Source: JAEHDI01 sp035455185
GTDB taxonomy: Bacteria > Acidobacteriota > Terriglobia > Bryobacterales > Bryobacteraceae
NCBI GenBank assembly: GCA_035455185.1
Contig: DATIFQ010000436.1
Span: 1-31,969, forward strand
Length of the DNA: 31,969 bases
Direction of reading: 5' to 3'
The position numbers and the translations under genes were made by a program. This document shows positions 24,380 to 31,969 of this stretch, piece after piece (position 1 is the stretch's first letter; each line of letters starts with the position of its first letter). The notes beneath the pieces are model-generated. The model did no database searches and was not told the DNA's origin. It worked only from the letters and a program-made list of their open reading frames with translations.

Positions 24380-26485
24380 ATGCTCACGCACTCGTTTCGT
24401 TCCGCCACTCTACTGCCTGTCCTCGGCCTGCTCCTCTTTTCCGGCTGCACCCGGCGCCCGGCGTCGCAGCCCGCTTCCGAAACCCCGCTTCCGAGACCCG
24501 GCTGGCTCAAGAAGGAGCCGCTGATCGTTGCCGGCAACTGGGACAGCATGGCCATCTTCCGGCGCCGCGTCGGCGGCAACCCAGTCTGGCAGGAGGAGGA
24601 CTACGCGCGCGAACACACCGAGGAAACAGTCCGCAAACTAAAGGACCTTGGCGTCACCATGGCCGTGATCCACTTCTACAAGGGCTACGGGATGCGCGCC
24701 GAAAGCGAGCAACTGGAGGACTCGCGGAAGCTCGCCGCCCTCTGCAAGAAGTACGGCATCCGCGTCGGCGTCTACGTCGGCAGCACCGTGGCCTACGAGA
24801 CCTTCCTCGCCGAAGCGCCGGATGGCATCGACTGGTTCGTCCCGCCGTACCTCGGCAGGCCCGTCTTCTACCCCGGCCAGAGCTTCCGCAAGCGCGTCTA
24901 CTTCATGCACCCCGGCTACCGCGAGTACATGAAGCGCGTTCTCGACGTCGCGATCAAGGATCTCAAGGTCGACCTGATCCACTTCGATAACACCAGCCTT
25001 CAGGCGCAGGCCCCTGTCTTCTATCACTCGCAGGCGGTCTCCGACTTCCGTGACTTCCTCTCCGCCAAGTACACGCCGGAGATGCTGAAGAAGCGGCTCG
25101 GCTTCTCGGAGGTCCGTTTCATCGAACCTCCCATCGTGGACCGCGTGGTCAGTGTGCTCAACGACCCGCTCGTTCAGGAGTGGGCCGATTTCCGATGCCG
25201 CCAGCTTGCCGCCTATTACGGCGAAATGGAGCGCTACATTCGGGGCCTGAACCCGGAAGTCGCGGTCGAGAACAATCCACACTCCGGAGTATCGGGCATC
25301 AACACCGTCTGGGAGCAAGGCGTCGACTACCCGCGCCTGCTCGCTCACACTGATGTTGTCTGGAGCGAGGAAGGCAACGAGGCCGGCGTGACGCCCGAAG
25401 GCGTTTTGCTCTCCAAAATCCGCACTTTCAAAATGGCCTCCGCCCTCAACAACAGCATCTTTACGTACACCGGCGGCGACCAGGGCTCTACGCTTCAGAT
25501 GGCTGAGGCGATGGTCTACAACCGGCGTAATCTCGGAATGGTCGGCGGTGTTCTCGCAGGCTATGACACCCCGGCCGATCAGCGCAATTACATCCGGTTC
25601 TATCGCGACAATTTCGACCTATACCGCGACGCGGCGAGCCGCTCCGATGTCGCCGTCCTTCATTCCTACGCTTCGCTCGCTTACAACAACGACCTCCCCT
25701 GGCAGAGCACCATGCTCTTCGAGCAGGCGCTCATTCAGTCGAAGGTTCCGTTCGATATCATCTTCGACGATCACCTGAAGGACCTCTCGAAATACCGAGT
25801 TCTCGTCCTCGCCGATCAGGAGTGCCTCACGGACGAGCAACTTGAGCAGGTCCGCCGTTTTGTCGCCGCAGGAGGCGGTCTTGTCGCGACGGAACACACC
25901 TCGCTGTACACCGGTTGGCGGCAGCGCCGGCGGGACTTTGGGCTGCGTGACCTGTTCGGCATCAGCTTCAGCGTGAGTCCAGCCGCCTGGCCCGGCTCGC
26001 GCGCTGCGGAACCCGTGATGAAAATAGCCGCAGTCCAGAGACAGGCCGACAAGGGCAGGGTCGCATATATTCCTTCCGTCGAACCCGCCGTTCCGAAGCC
26101 GGACGGAGCACCAATGAGGAGCGAGTACTGGAAGCTCCCGCTCAACATGAAGGAACTGATCGACGCCGTCCATTGGGCCGGCGGGGGTCTGCTGTCTATC
26201 GAGGTGAAAGCACCTCCGACGGTAACCGCCGAAGTGCTCGAGGACACGACACACAACCGTCTGACGGTTCACCTGATCAATTTCGATTGCGAGCGGGCGC
26301 CGAAGCTTTCCGGTCTCACAGTAAACCTTGCCATCCCCGCAGGCAGAACGGTCGCCAAAGTAACGTGGCTTTCGCCCGATGAAAAAGGGCCGCTACCGTT
26401 GACTTCGAGTCTCCGAAACGGCCGAGCCGCGCTCTTAATCCCCTCGCTAGAGACGTATGGTGTAGCGGTTCTGGAACTCCACTAG
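24380..26485 (+). CDS. glycosidase-like lipoprotein with trimerisation-like domain
   Basis: A 701-residue lipoprotein: signal ending LGLLLFSGC with the lipobox Cys at residue 23, then a low-complexity Ser/Pro linker. The next 370 residues look like a TIM barrel with hydrolase features (GNWDSMAIFRRRVGG, KKYGIRVGVYVGS, DLIHFDNTSLQAQ, EVAVENNPHSGVSG). A Rossmann-like part then follows, resembling the beta-galactosidase trimerisation domain (KYRVLVLADQECLTDEQLEQ, AAGGGLVAT), and a C-terminal beta domain closes it (RLTVHLINFD). No clear NE/E catalytic pair can be assigned, so the reaction is unknown; glycan hydrolysis at the outer or inner membrane is an inference. ATG at 24380 is chosen; a TTG precedes it. 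It lies next to the dnaA upstream region. Confidence 0.8.
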   Translation: MLTHSFRSATLLPVLGLLLFSGCTRRPASQPASETPLPRPGWLKKEPLIVAGNWDSMAIFRRRVGGNPVWQEEDYAREHTEETVRKLKDLGVTMAVIHFYKGYGMRAESEQLEDSRKLAALCKKYGIRVGVYVGSTVAYETFLAEAPDGIDWFVPPYLGRPVFYPGQSFRKRVYFMHPGYREYMKRVLDVAIKDLKVDLIHFDNTSLQAQAPVFYHSQAVSDFRDFLSAKYTPEMLKKRLGFSEVRFIEPPIVDRVVSVLNDPLVQEWADFRCRQLAAYYGEMERYIRGLNPEVAVENNPHSGVSGINTVWEQGVDYPRLLAHTDVVWSEEGNEAGVTPEGVLLSKIRTFKMASALNNSIFTYTGGDQGSTLQMAEAMVYNRRNLGMVGGVLAGYDTPADQRNYIRFYRDNFDLYRDAASRSDVAVLHSYASLAYNNDLPWQSTMLFEQALIQSKVPFDIIFDDHLKDLSKYRVLVLADQECLTDEQLEQVRRFVAAGGGLVATEHTSLYTGWRQRRRDFGLRDLFGISFSVSPAAWPGSRAAEPVMKIAAVQRQADKGRVAYIPSVEPAVPKPDGAPMRSEYWKLPLNMKELIDAVHWAGGGLLSIEVKAPPTVTAEVLEDTTHNRLTVHLINFDCERAPKLSGLTVNLAIPAGRTVAKVTWLSPDEKGPLPLTSSLRNGRAALLIPSLETYGVAVLELH

Positions 26486-26814
26486 CTTCTGGACGACACA
26501 GGACGGATATGACATTCCGTGACGATCCTGTTGCAAACATTTCCGAAGAGTTAACAAGACCCCTACGGATTGTTTTATTGCTCTGTGACTAGTTGATTAC
26601 AAACGAGAAATAATTGTCGGAGCAACGGGATCTGTCGCCTTGGATTCTGTGCTAGACTGATTCTCCGCTCGGCTCCTGAGAGAGCGGCCAACGACAAGTT
26701 CGTTGAATCATTCGCTAGCGGTTCCAGCCAGCTAAACTGAAGGTCTGTTTTCAGATTTCCTCAGGCTGTTGGAAATTTGTGGAAATCTTGGATGGTTGGT
26801 GTGGGTTGTGATCT
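26486..26814. other. 329-bp intergenic region upstream of dnaA
   Basis: No gene is supported here. The middle (about 26565-26620) is AT-rich relative to the surroundings (TTGTTTTATTG, GATTACAAACGAGAAATAAT). One DnaA-box-like sequence, TGTGGAAAT at 26778-26786, reads ATTTCCACA on the minus strand, one mismatch from TTTTCCACA. I found no convincing -35/-10 pair and no good ribosome site before the dnaA ATG. It could hold the dnaA promoter and part of a split origin. Confidence 0.45.
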
Positions 26815-28137
26815 ATGAACGAGTGGGAGCAGATTAAGAAACACATCGCTGGCAGGCTCAGCAACGAAAGCTACCAGAACTGGCTCGCCAAGACCTCATT
26901 CCATCAACTGGATGGTGAGGTCCTTCGCGTCAGTGTGCCGAACGACGCCACCAGAGCTTGGCTCGAGGAGGAGTATTCGGACCTGGTGAGCGCTTCGGTC
27001 CACGAGCTCAACCTCCGAATCCATCGGGTAGCCTATGAACTTCCTGGAGCGACAATCCCCGATTTGAGGGCCAATAACGGTCATGATGGCGTCGTTCCTG
27101 AGCTGATGTTCCGTTCTCCCGACAGCCACCTGAATCCCCGCCTCACGTTCGACACCTTTGTCGTCGGTTCCTGTAACCAGTTCGCGCATGCTGCGGCTAA
27201 AGCGGTCGCCGCCATGCCTTCGCGCAACTACAACCCTCTGTTCATTTACGGCGGCGTGGGCATGGGCAAGACGCACCTGATGCATGCAATCGGCCGATCT
27301 CTGCTCGACAACTTCAGCGGCATGAAGATCGTCTACACTTCCAGCGAACGCTTCATGAACGAGATGATCCAGTGCATCGCCACGCAAAGGATGTCTCACT
27401 TCCATCAGCACTATCGAAGCGCCGATATTCTCCTCGTGGACGACATTCACATCCTCGGAGGTAAGGAGCGCACGCAGGACGAGTTCTTCCACACTTTCAA
27501 CGAACTCTACGACCATCAGAAGCAGATCGTCATCTCCAGCGACAGCTCACCGAAGGATATCCCCGGCCTCGTCGAGCGTCTGCGTTCGCGTTTCGAGTGG
27601 GGCCTCATGGTGGACATTCAGCCACCCGACCTCGAGACCAAGATGGCGATCCTCGACAAAAAGGCGGAAGCGGAGGGCATTACTCTTCCGGAGGACGTAC
27701 GGATCTTCATCGCCACAAAAACAAAGTCGAACGTTCGCGAACTGGAAGGCGCTCTCGTAAAGCTCATTGCTTATTCCTCCATGAGTGGAACGCCGATCAA
27801 CCTCCCGATGGCACAGAACTGCCTGCGGCACCTCGTCCACGGGCAGGAACGCAGGATTACGATCGAGAGCATCGTGCGCTCGGTAGCGGAACGGTTCAGC
27901 CTTCAGCCTTCTCAGTTGAAACAGAAGAGCAACGCTCGTGCGATCGCATACCCCCGCCAGGTGGCCATGTACCTCGTGAAGGAACTCACTTCGGCGTCGC
28001 TTCCCGAAATCGGCCGTGCTTTTGGTGGCAAACATCACACAACCGTGCTCCATTCCGTCCAAAAAATCGAGACCCAGCGCCACCAGGACCCTGATCTCAA
28101 CAGAATGCTGCACAGTCTAATCGATTCGCTGTCCTGA
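26815..28137 (+). CDS. dnaA: chromosomal replication initiator DnaA
   Basis: A 440-residue protein with the full DnaA layout. Domain I spans about 1-75 (MNEWEQIKKHIAGRL, QNWLAKTSFHQLDG) and domain II is short. The AAA+ domain contains Walker A GGVGMGKT at 146-153 and Walker B LLVDD at 206-210, then the Arg-finger region SRFEWGLMVDI. Domain IV carries the DNA-binding signature GRAFGGKHHTTVLHSVQKI from residue 400. DnaA-ATP opens the origin and loads the helicase. It starts at the ATG at 26815 with no strong ribosome site. It heads dnaA-dnaN-gyrB, with 242 bp before dnaN. Confidence 0.97.
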   Translation: MNEWEQIKKHIAGRLSNESYQNWLAKTSFHQLDGEVLRVSVPNDATRAWLEEEYSDLVSASVHELNLRIHRVAYELPGATIPDLRANNGHDGVVPELMFRSPDSHLNPRLTFDTFVVGSCNQFAHAAAKAVAAMPSRNYNPLFIYGGVGMGKTHLMHAIGRSLLDNFSGMKIVYTSSERFMNEMIQCIATQRMSHFHQHYRSADILLVDDIHILGGKERTQDEFFHTFNELYDHQKQIVISSDSSPKDIPGLVERLRSRFEWGLMVDIQPPDLETKMAILDKKAEAEGITLPEDVRIFIATKTKSNVRELEGALVKLIAYSSMSGTPINLPMAQNCLRHLVHGQERRITIESIVRSVAERFSLQPSQLKQKSNARAIAYPRQVAMYLVKELTSASLPEIGRAFGGKHHTTVLHSVQKIETQRHQDPDLNRMLHSLIDSLS

Positions 28138-28379
28138 ACTTGTATGCTTTTCCACAAACCCTCGTCCCGAGATGCTTTGGATAGCTGTGGAAACCCGCTC
28201 CAGGCGCCCAACCGTACTCGCCGGACCACTCGGATTCCCACAGCGAGACGAGACAGGAAGCGGTTGGGTTTTGTATAATTTAGAGAGAAATCAACATTTC
28301 GACAGTCCCGATGAATTCGGTTCTAAAGCAGACAGTTTAGAGATCTCGTAGAAAGCTTGGGAAACGGAGACTTGGCCCG
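28138..28379. other. dnaA-dnaN intergenic region, candidate oriC
   Basis: In 242 bp there are three DnaA-box-like sequences: a perfect TTTTCCACA at 28148-28156, TGTGGAAAC at 28186-28194 (GTTTCCACA on the minus strand) and ATTCCCACA at 28234-28242. An AT-rich stretch at about 28268-28300 contains a TATAAT. Boxes beside an AT-rich unwinding candidate between dnaA and dnaN are common in bacteria, so this gap or the one upstream of dnaA, or both, form the likely origin. Confidence 0.6.
28250..28279 (+). promoter_or_regulatory. predicted dnaN promoter
   Basis: A perfect -10 TATAAT (28274-28279) lies in the AT-rich stretch, with a weak -35-like GAGACA (28250-28255) at 18-bp spacing. This would give a leader of about 95 bases before dnaN. 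Confidence 0.45.
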
Positions 28380-29495
28380 ATGGATTTCATAGTGAGCAAG
28401 AACGACTTGGTTCGGGAGTTGAACCTGTCTCAGGGGGTTGTCGAGAAGAAGACTACAATCCCGATTCTGTCGAATGTCTTGATTGAAGCCAGCGGAGACA
28501 AGGTCAACCTGACGGCGACTGACCTCGAGTTGGGAATTCGCTGCTCTTGCCCTGCGCGAGTGAACAAAGACGGAGCCGGCACGATTCCAGCCCGCCGGCT
28601 ACTGGACTACGTGAGGCTGCTCCCGGAGGCGGAACTGCACGTCAAGTTCATGGAGAATCAGTGGGCGAATCTGGTTTGTGGCCGCAGCCGGACACGGATC
28701 GCCGGTATGTCGAGGGAGAGTTTTCCCGAGCTCCCTGAGTTTCCTGAAGTGCTCGCGGAGATCCCCGTGAGCGAGTTGTCCGGGCTTATCGCGAAGACGA
28801 TTTTCGCCATCTCCAGCGAGGAGTCACGTTTTACTCTAAGCGGAGCTTTACTCCTTTTGAAGAGCCAGGGCATGTCGATGGTTTCGACCGACGGACACCG
28901 CTTGGCGTTCGTTGACACGAAGTCCGAATTAGCGGGGGTCAAAGGATCCTATCGCGCGCTGTTGCCGAAGAAGGCCATGGGCGAGATTCTTAAACTGGCT
29001 CAGGAGTCGGCTCCGGACGCGAGCGTGCAATTTGCCGGCGACGAGAACCACCTGTTCTTCCGCTTTGGCGAACGGCTTCTGATCAGCCGCAAGCTGACCG
29101 GCAATTTCCCCGACTTCGAGCGCGTTCTTCCCCGTGAACAGCCGCTCTCTGTGATTCTCGGGCGGGAAGAAGCAAGGGCCGCAATCGAAAGAGTTGCCCA
29201 GTTTTCTGACGAGCGCTCTCACGCGGTCAGAATCCAGGTTTGTCCTGGCGAGGTAAAGGTACATTCTTCGATTTCTGAAACTGGCGAGAGTGAAGAAAGC
29301 ATCCCCACCGAATACGACGGAGCCACCGTCGAGATCGGATTCAATGCACAGTACATGCTCGACTTCCTGAGGGCGTCTGAAGAGGACAAAGTGGTGCTTC
29401 ACTTCAAGGACGGGCACAGCGCCGGTGAGTTGAGGCCCGCCGATGACGCTGGAAAATACGACTACCGCTACGTCGTGATGCCTATGCGGATTTGA
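28380..29495 (+). CDS. dnaN: DNA polymerase III beta subunit (sliding clamp)
   Basis: A 371-residue protein of normal clamp length. It opens MDFIVSKNDLVRELNLSQGV followed by TTIPILSNVLIEA and LTATDLELGIR, the first clamp repeat. The second contains SMVSTDGHRLAFVDT and the third ends with GHSAGELRPADDAGKYDYRYVVMPMR, the usual C-terminal ending that binds clamp partners (pattern Y-x-Y-V-V-M-P). It encircles DNA and tethers polymerase III and other partners. Start ATG at 28380; GGAG lies about 10 bases upstream. It is 84 bp before gyrB. Confidence 0.97.
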   Translation: MDFIVSKNDLVRELNLSQGVVEKKTTIPILSNVLIEASGDKVNLTATDLELGIRCSCPARVNKDGAGTIPARRLLDYVRLLPEAELHVKFMENQWANLVCGRSRTRIAGMSRESFPELPEFPEVLAEIPVSELSGLIAKTIFAISSEESRFTLSGALLLLKSQGMSMVSTDGHRLAFVDTKSELAGVKGSYRALLPKKAMGEILKLAQESAPDASVQFAGDENHLFFRFGERLLISRKLTGNFPDFERVLPREQPLSVILGREEARAAIERVAQFSDERSHAVRIQVCPGEVKVHSSISETGESEESIPTEYDGATVEIGFNAQYMLDFLRASEEDKVVLHFKDGHSAGELRPADDAGKYDYRYVVMPMRI

Positions 29496-29503
29496 GCCTG
29501 TTT

Positions 29504-29522
29504 CCGGGCATGGAAAGCCCGG
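29504..29522 (+). other. hairpin between dnaN and gyrB
   Basis: CCGGGC (29504-29509) pairs with GCCCGG (29517-29522) around a 7-base loop, 9 bp after the dnaN stop. No T-run follows, so full termination is unlikely; it may protect the dnaN 3' end or tune read-through to gyrB. Confidence 0.45.
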
Positions 29523-29579
29523 CAATTCACGGAGAGGGTGCTGGCTGGGCAGTCCCACAAGGAGTATTAAGGGTCAACT

Positions 29580-31969
29580 ATGGGTTCCAAGGATGTAGAA
29601 CTGAACACCGTCGACACGTACGATTCCGCAAGTATTAAAGTCCTCGAAGGTCTCGAGGCTGTGCGCCTGCGGCCGGCGATGTATATCGGTTCGACGGGCG
29701 AGACCGGGCTTCACCACCTTGTCTACGAAGTCGTGGATAACTCGGTGGACGAGGCGCTGGCCGGCTTTTGCGACGAAATCAACGTCACAATCCACTTCGA
29801 TAATTCCGTAACTGTCGTGGACAACGGCCGTGGCATCCCGGTGGATATCCATGTGGAGGAAGGCATATCGGCCGCGACCGTCGTGATGACGAAGCTGCAC
29901 GCCGGCGGCAAGTTCGATTCAAAGTCCTACAAGGTCTCCGGCGGCCTGCATGGGGTCGGTGTGAGCTGCGTCAACGCCCTTTCCGAACGACTGGAGCTCG
30001 AGATTTGGCGCCAGGGCTTTACCTGGACACAGGAGTTCGAGCGGGGCAATCCCGTTGCCCCCCTGCAGAGAGCCGGCAAGGCCGGTCGCAAGACCGGTAC
30101 AAAAGTAACTTTCAAGCCCGACCCCACGATCATGGTCGTCACGGAGTTCAATTTCGACATCCTGTCGCAGCGGCTCCGGGAAATCGCCTTCCTGAATAAG
30201 GGCCTGCGCATCACCATGACGGACGAGCGGGTCGATCCGCCGAAGTCTCACGAGTTCCAATACAACGGAGGCATCGCCGAGTTCATCAAGCACCTCAACC
30301 GAGGCAAGACCGTCCTTCACGACAAGCCGATCGCTTTTGAGGGGGAGCGTGAGTTGCCCAACGGAGGCACGCTCACCATGGACGTGGCGCTCCAGTACAA
30401 CGACAGCTACGCGGAAAACCTCTTCAGCTTCGCCAACAACATCAACACGGTGGACGGTGGCTCCCACCTCACCGGCTTTCGCAGCGCCTTGACACGGACC
30501 ATCAACTCCTACGGGCAACAGGCCGGACTGTTCAAGGACGTCAAGGAAAATCTCACCGGAGACGACGTTCGCGAAGGCCTGACGGCCGTCGTGAGCGTGA
30601 AGCTCCCGCAACCGCAGTTCGAAGGCCAGACCAAGGGAAAGCTCAATAGCGACATCCAGGGGTTCGTGGTCCAGTTTGTCAATGAGAAGCTGAGCGAATA
30701 CTTCGACAAAAACCCTTCGGTCATGCGCAAGATCGTCGGCAAGGCGATCGAAGCTTCCCGCGCACGCGAGGCCGCCCGCAAGGCCCGGGACCTCACCCGC
30801 CGCAAGGGCGCGCTCGACTCCGGAGGTCTTCCCGGCAAACTTGCCGACTGCCAGGAGCGCGATCCCGAGCGGTGTGAGCTGTTTCTGGTCGAGGGCGAGT
30901 CAGCCGGCGGCACCGCCAAGGCGGGCCGCGACCGGCGCTACCAGGCCATCCTGCCTCTGAAGGGCAAGATCCTGAACGTCGAAAAGGCGCGCTACGACAA
31001 GATGCTCGGCCATGACGAGATCCGTGCCATGATTACCGCCATCGGCACCGGCATCGGCAAAGAGGAAGGCGACTTCGACCTGGCCAAGCTCCGCTACGGG
31101 AAGATCATCATCATGACTGACGCGGATGTCGACGGCTCGCACATCCGTACCTTGCTGCTGACGTTCTTCTTTCGCCACATGCAGGACTTGATCAATCGCG
31201 GGCACGTTTTCGTGGCTCAGCCGCCGCTCTACCGCATCAAGAAGGGCAAGAGCGAACGCTACATCAAGGACGAGAAGGAATTCATGCGGGAGATCCTGCG
31301 GCGCGCCACGGAGAACGTCGTGGTGGAGGTCAGCGCTCACAACGGCTCTCCGTCACAGCGGATCGAAGGCACGGAGCTGAGAAACTTTCTCATGGCGCTC
31401 GAGGAGTACCTCCAGATCTCGTCCAAGGCGGAGCGCAAGCTGAGGGACAGCCGCGCGGTAACCGTTGTCTCCAACCCCGAGCTGAAGATCGACTCCAAGT
31501 CGGATTTCGGCGACGAGAACAACCTTAAGCCGTTGGCACGGGCGCTCGAGGCGGCCGGGATCCCCGCCGAGCTGAAACACGACGAGGAGCATTCGTCATG
31601 GATGGTTTCCTTCCGTGATTCGACGCACGCTGAGCGGACCATCGGTGTTGAACTCGCGGCCATGCCCGAATACCGCCGCCTGCGGTCGCTCGGCAGGCAG
31701 ATCGGACGATACAACCAGCCGCCCTTTGTCGTGCTCAAGGACTCGAGCCGTGTGATCCAGGAACACTGGCGCGGCCTGCTCGACTACGTCAAAGAGGAGG
31801 GTAAGAAAGACGCCTCCGTCCAGCGGTACAAGGGGCTCGGCGAGATGAACGCCGAGCAGTTGTGGGAAACCACCATGAACGCGGAGAAGCGGACGCTCCT
31901 CCGGGTCCGCCTCGAGGACGCGGTCGAGTGCGAGGAGATCTTCTCGACGCTGATGGGCGAGGACGTCGA
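29580..31969 (+). CDS. gyrB: DNA gyrase subunit B (3' end outside window)
   Basis: Open from ATG 29580 to the last base (796 codons plus two bases) with no stop, so only the last residues are missing. The GHKL ATPase part has GLHHLVYEVVDNSVDEALAG, DNGRGIP and GGLHGVGVSCVNAL. The transducer follows, then the TOPRIM domain with LVEGESAGGTAKAGRDRRY and IIIMTDADVDGSHIRTLLL. The C-terminal QRYKGLGEMNAEQLWETTMN is the classical GyrB end motif. GyrB supplies the ATPase and Mg site for negative supercoiling with GyrA. ATG is preceded by AAGGG at 6 bases and AAGGAG at 15 bases. The dnaA-dnaN-gyrB order is common in bacteria. Confidence 0.97.
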   Translation, partial: MGSKDVELNTVDTYDSASIKVLEGLEAVRLRPAMYIGSTGETGLHHLVYEVVDNSVDEALAGFCDEINVTIHFDNSVTVVDNGRGIPVDIHVEEGISAATVVMTKLHAGGKFDSKSYKVSGGLHGVGVSCVNALSERLELEIWRQGFTWTQEFERGNPVAPLQRAGKAGRKTGTKVTFKPDPTIMVVTEFNFDILSQRLREIAFLNKGLRITMTDERVDPPKSHEFQYNGGIAEFIKHLNRGKTVLHDKPIAFEGERELPNGGTLTMDVALQYNDSYAENLFSFANNINTVDGGSHLTGFRSALTRTINSYGQQAGLFKDVKENLTGDDVREGLTAVVSVKLPQPQFEGQTKGKLNSDIQGFVVQFVNEKLSEYFDKNPSVMRKIVGKAIEASRAREAARKARDLTRRKGALDSGGLPGKLADCQERDPERCELFLVEGESAGGTAKAGRDRRYQAILPLKGKILNVEKARYDKMLGHDEIRAMITAIGTGIGKEEGDFDLAKLRYGKIIIMTDADVDGSHIRTLLLTFFFRHMQDLINRGHVFVAQPPLYRIKKGKSERYIKDEKEFMREILRRATENVVVEVSAHNGSPSQRIEGTELRNFLMALEEYLQISSKAERKLRDSRAVTVVSNPELKIDSKSDFGDENNLKPLARALEAAGIPAELKHDEEHSSWMVSFRDSTHAERTIGVELAAMPEYRRLRSLGRQIGRYNQPPFVVLKDSSRVIQEHWRGLLDYVKEEGKKDASVQRYKGLGEMNAEQLWETTMNAEKRTLLRVRLEDAVECEEIFSTLMGEDV

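Noticed and set aside
26500..26525. ACGGA/TCCGT inverted repeat after the lipoprotein gene as a terminator
   Set aside because: The stem is only 5 bp with an 8-base loop and no T-run follows.

Overview
The window looks like a piece of an Acidobacteriota chromosome, most likely the Bryobacterales/Solibacter side. This is inferred from the high-GC coding, a large carboxypeptidase-regulatory-domain TonB receptor, secreted DUF1080, NIPSNAP and phosphoesterase/propeller proteins, and secreted Ig-like repeat proteins. No 16S or genome comparison was possible, so the taxonomy is an inference. The right end carries dnaA-dnaN-gyrB and is therefore very probably the origin-proximal region.

Left part (1-4464): the tail of an RseP-like membrane protease, a convergent Tat-type NIPSNAP protein, and a divergent secreted propeller/phosphoesterase fusion. 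After these comes araD (L-ribulose-5-phosphate 4-epimerase), whose stop overlaps the start of a secreted beta-helix protein (to 6476). That protein ends in a thioredoxin-like fold with no cysteines.

Sugar locus (6483-17692): a minus-strand run reads TonB-dependent receptor, secreted GH42-type beta-galactosidase/arabinopyranosidase, FucI/AraA-like isomerase, ribulokinase. A LacI-family regulator diverges from the receptor. The 285-bp divergent region holds three LacI/GalR-type operator-like sequences. Two share an identical 13-mer exactly 90 bp apart, and they are arranged around a predicted receptor promoter. With araD nearby on the other strand, the set gives uptake, outer hydrolysis and a complete L-arabinose to D-xylulose-5-phosphate route, but with an isomerase that does not look like classical AraA. 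A secreted double VOC-domain protein follows lacI.

Secreted cassette (17856-21669): three tightly spaced genes encode an Ig-like protein with a TTG start and perfect Shine-Dalgarno, a beta-propeller, and a protein with four ASH-type Ig repeats plus an uncharacterised C-terminal module. A strong intrinsic terminator closes the unit. I cannot assign a function; it is the best candidate here for an undescribed system.

Right part (21774-31969): a Tat-exported DUF1080 + PHP-like fusion, a convergent PIG-L deacetylase, tRNA-Gly(GCC) with encoded CCA, and a glycosidase-like lipoprotein. These are followed by dnaA, a 242-bp gap with DnaA-box-like sites and an AT-rich stretch (candidate oriC), dnaN, and gyrB running off the window end.
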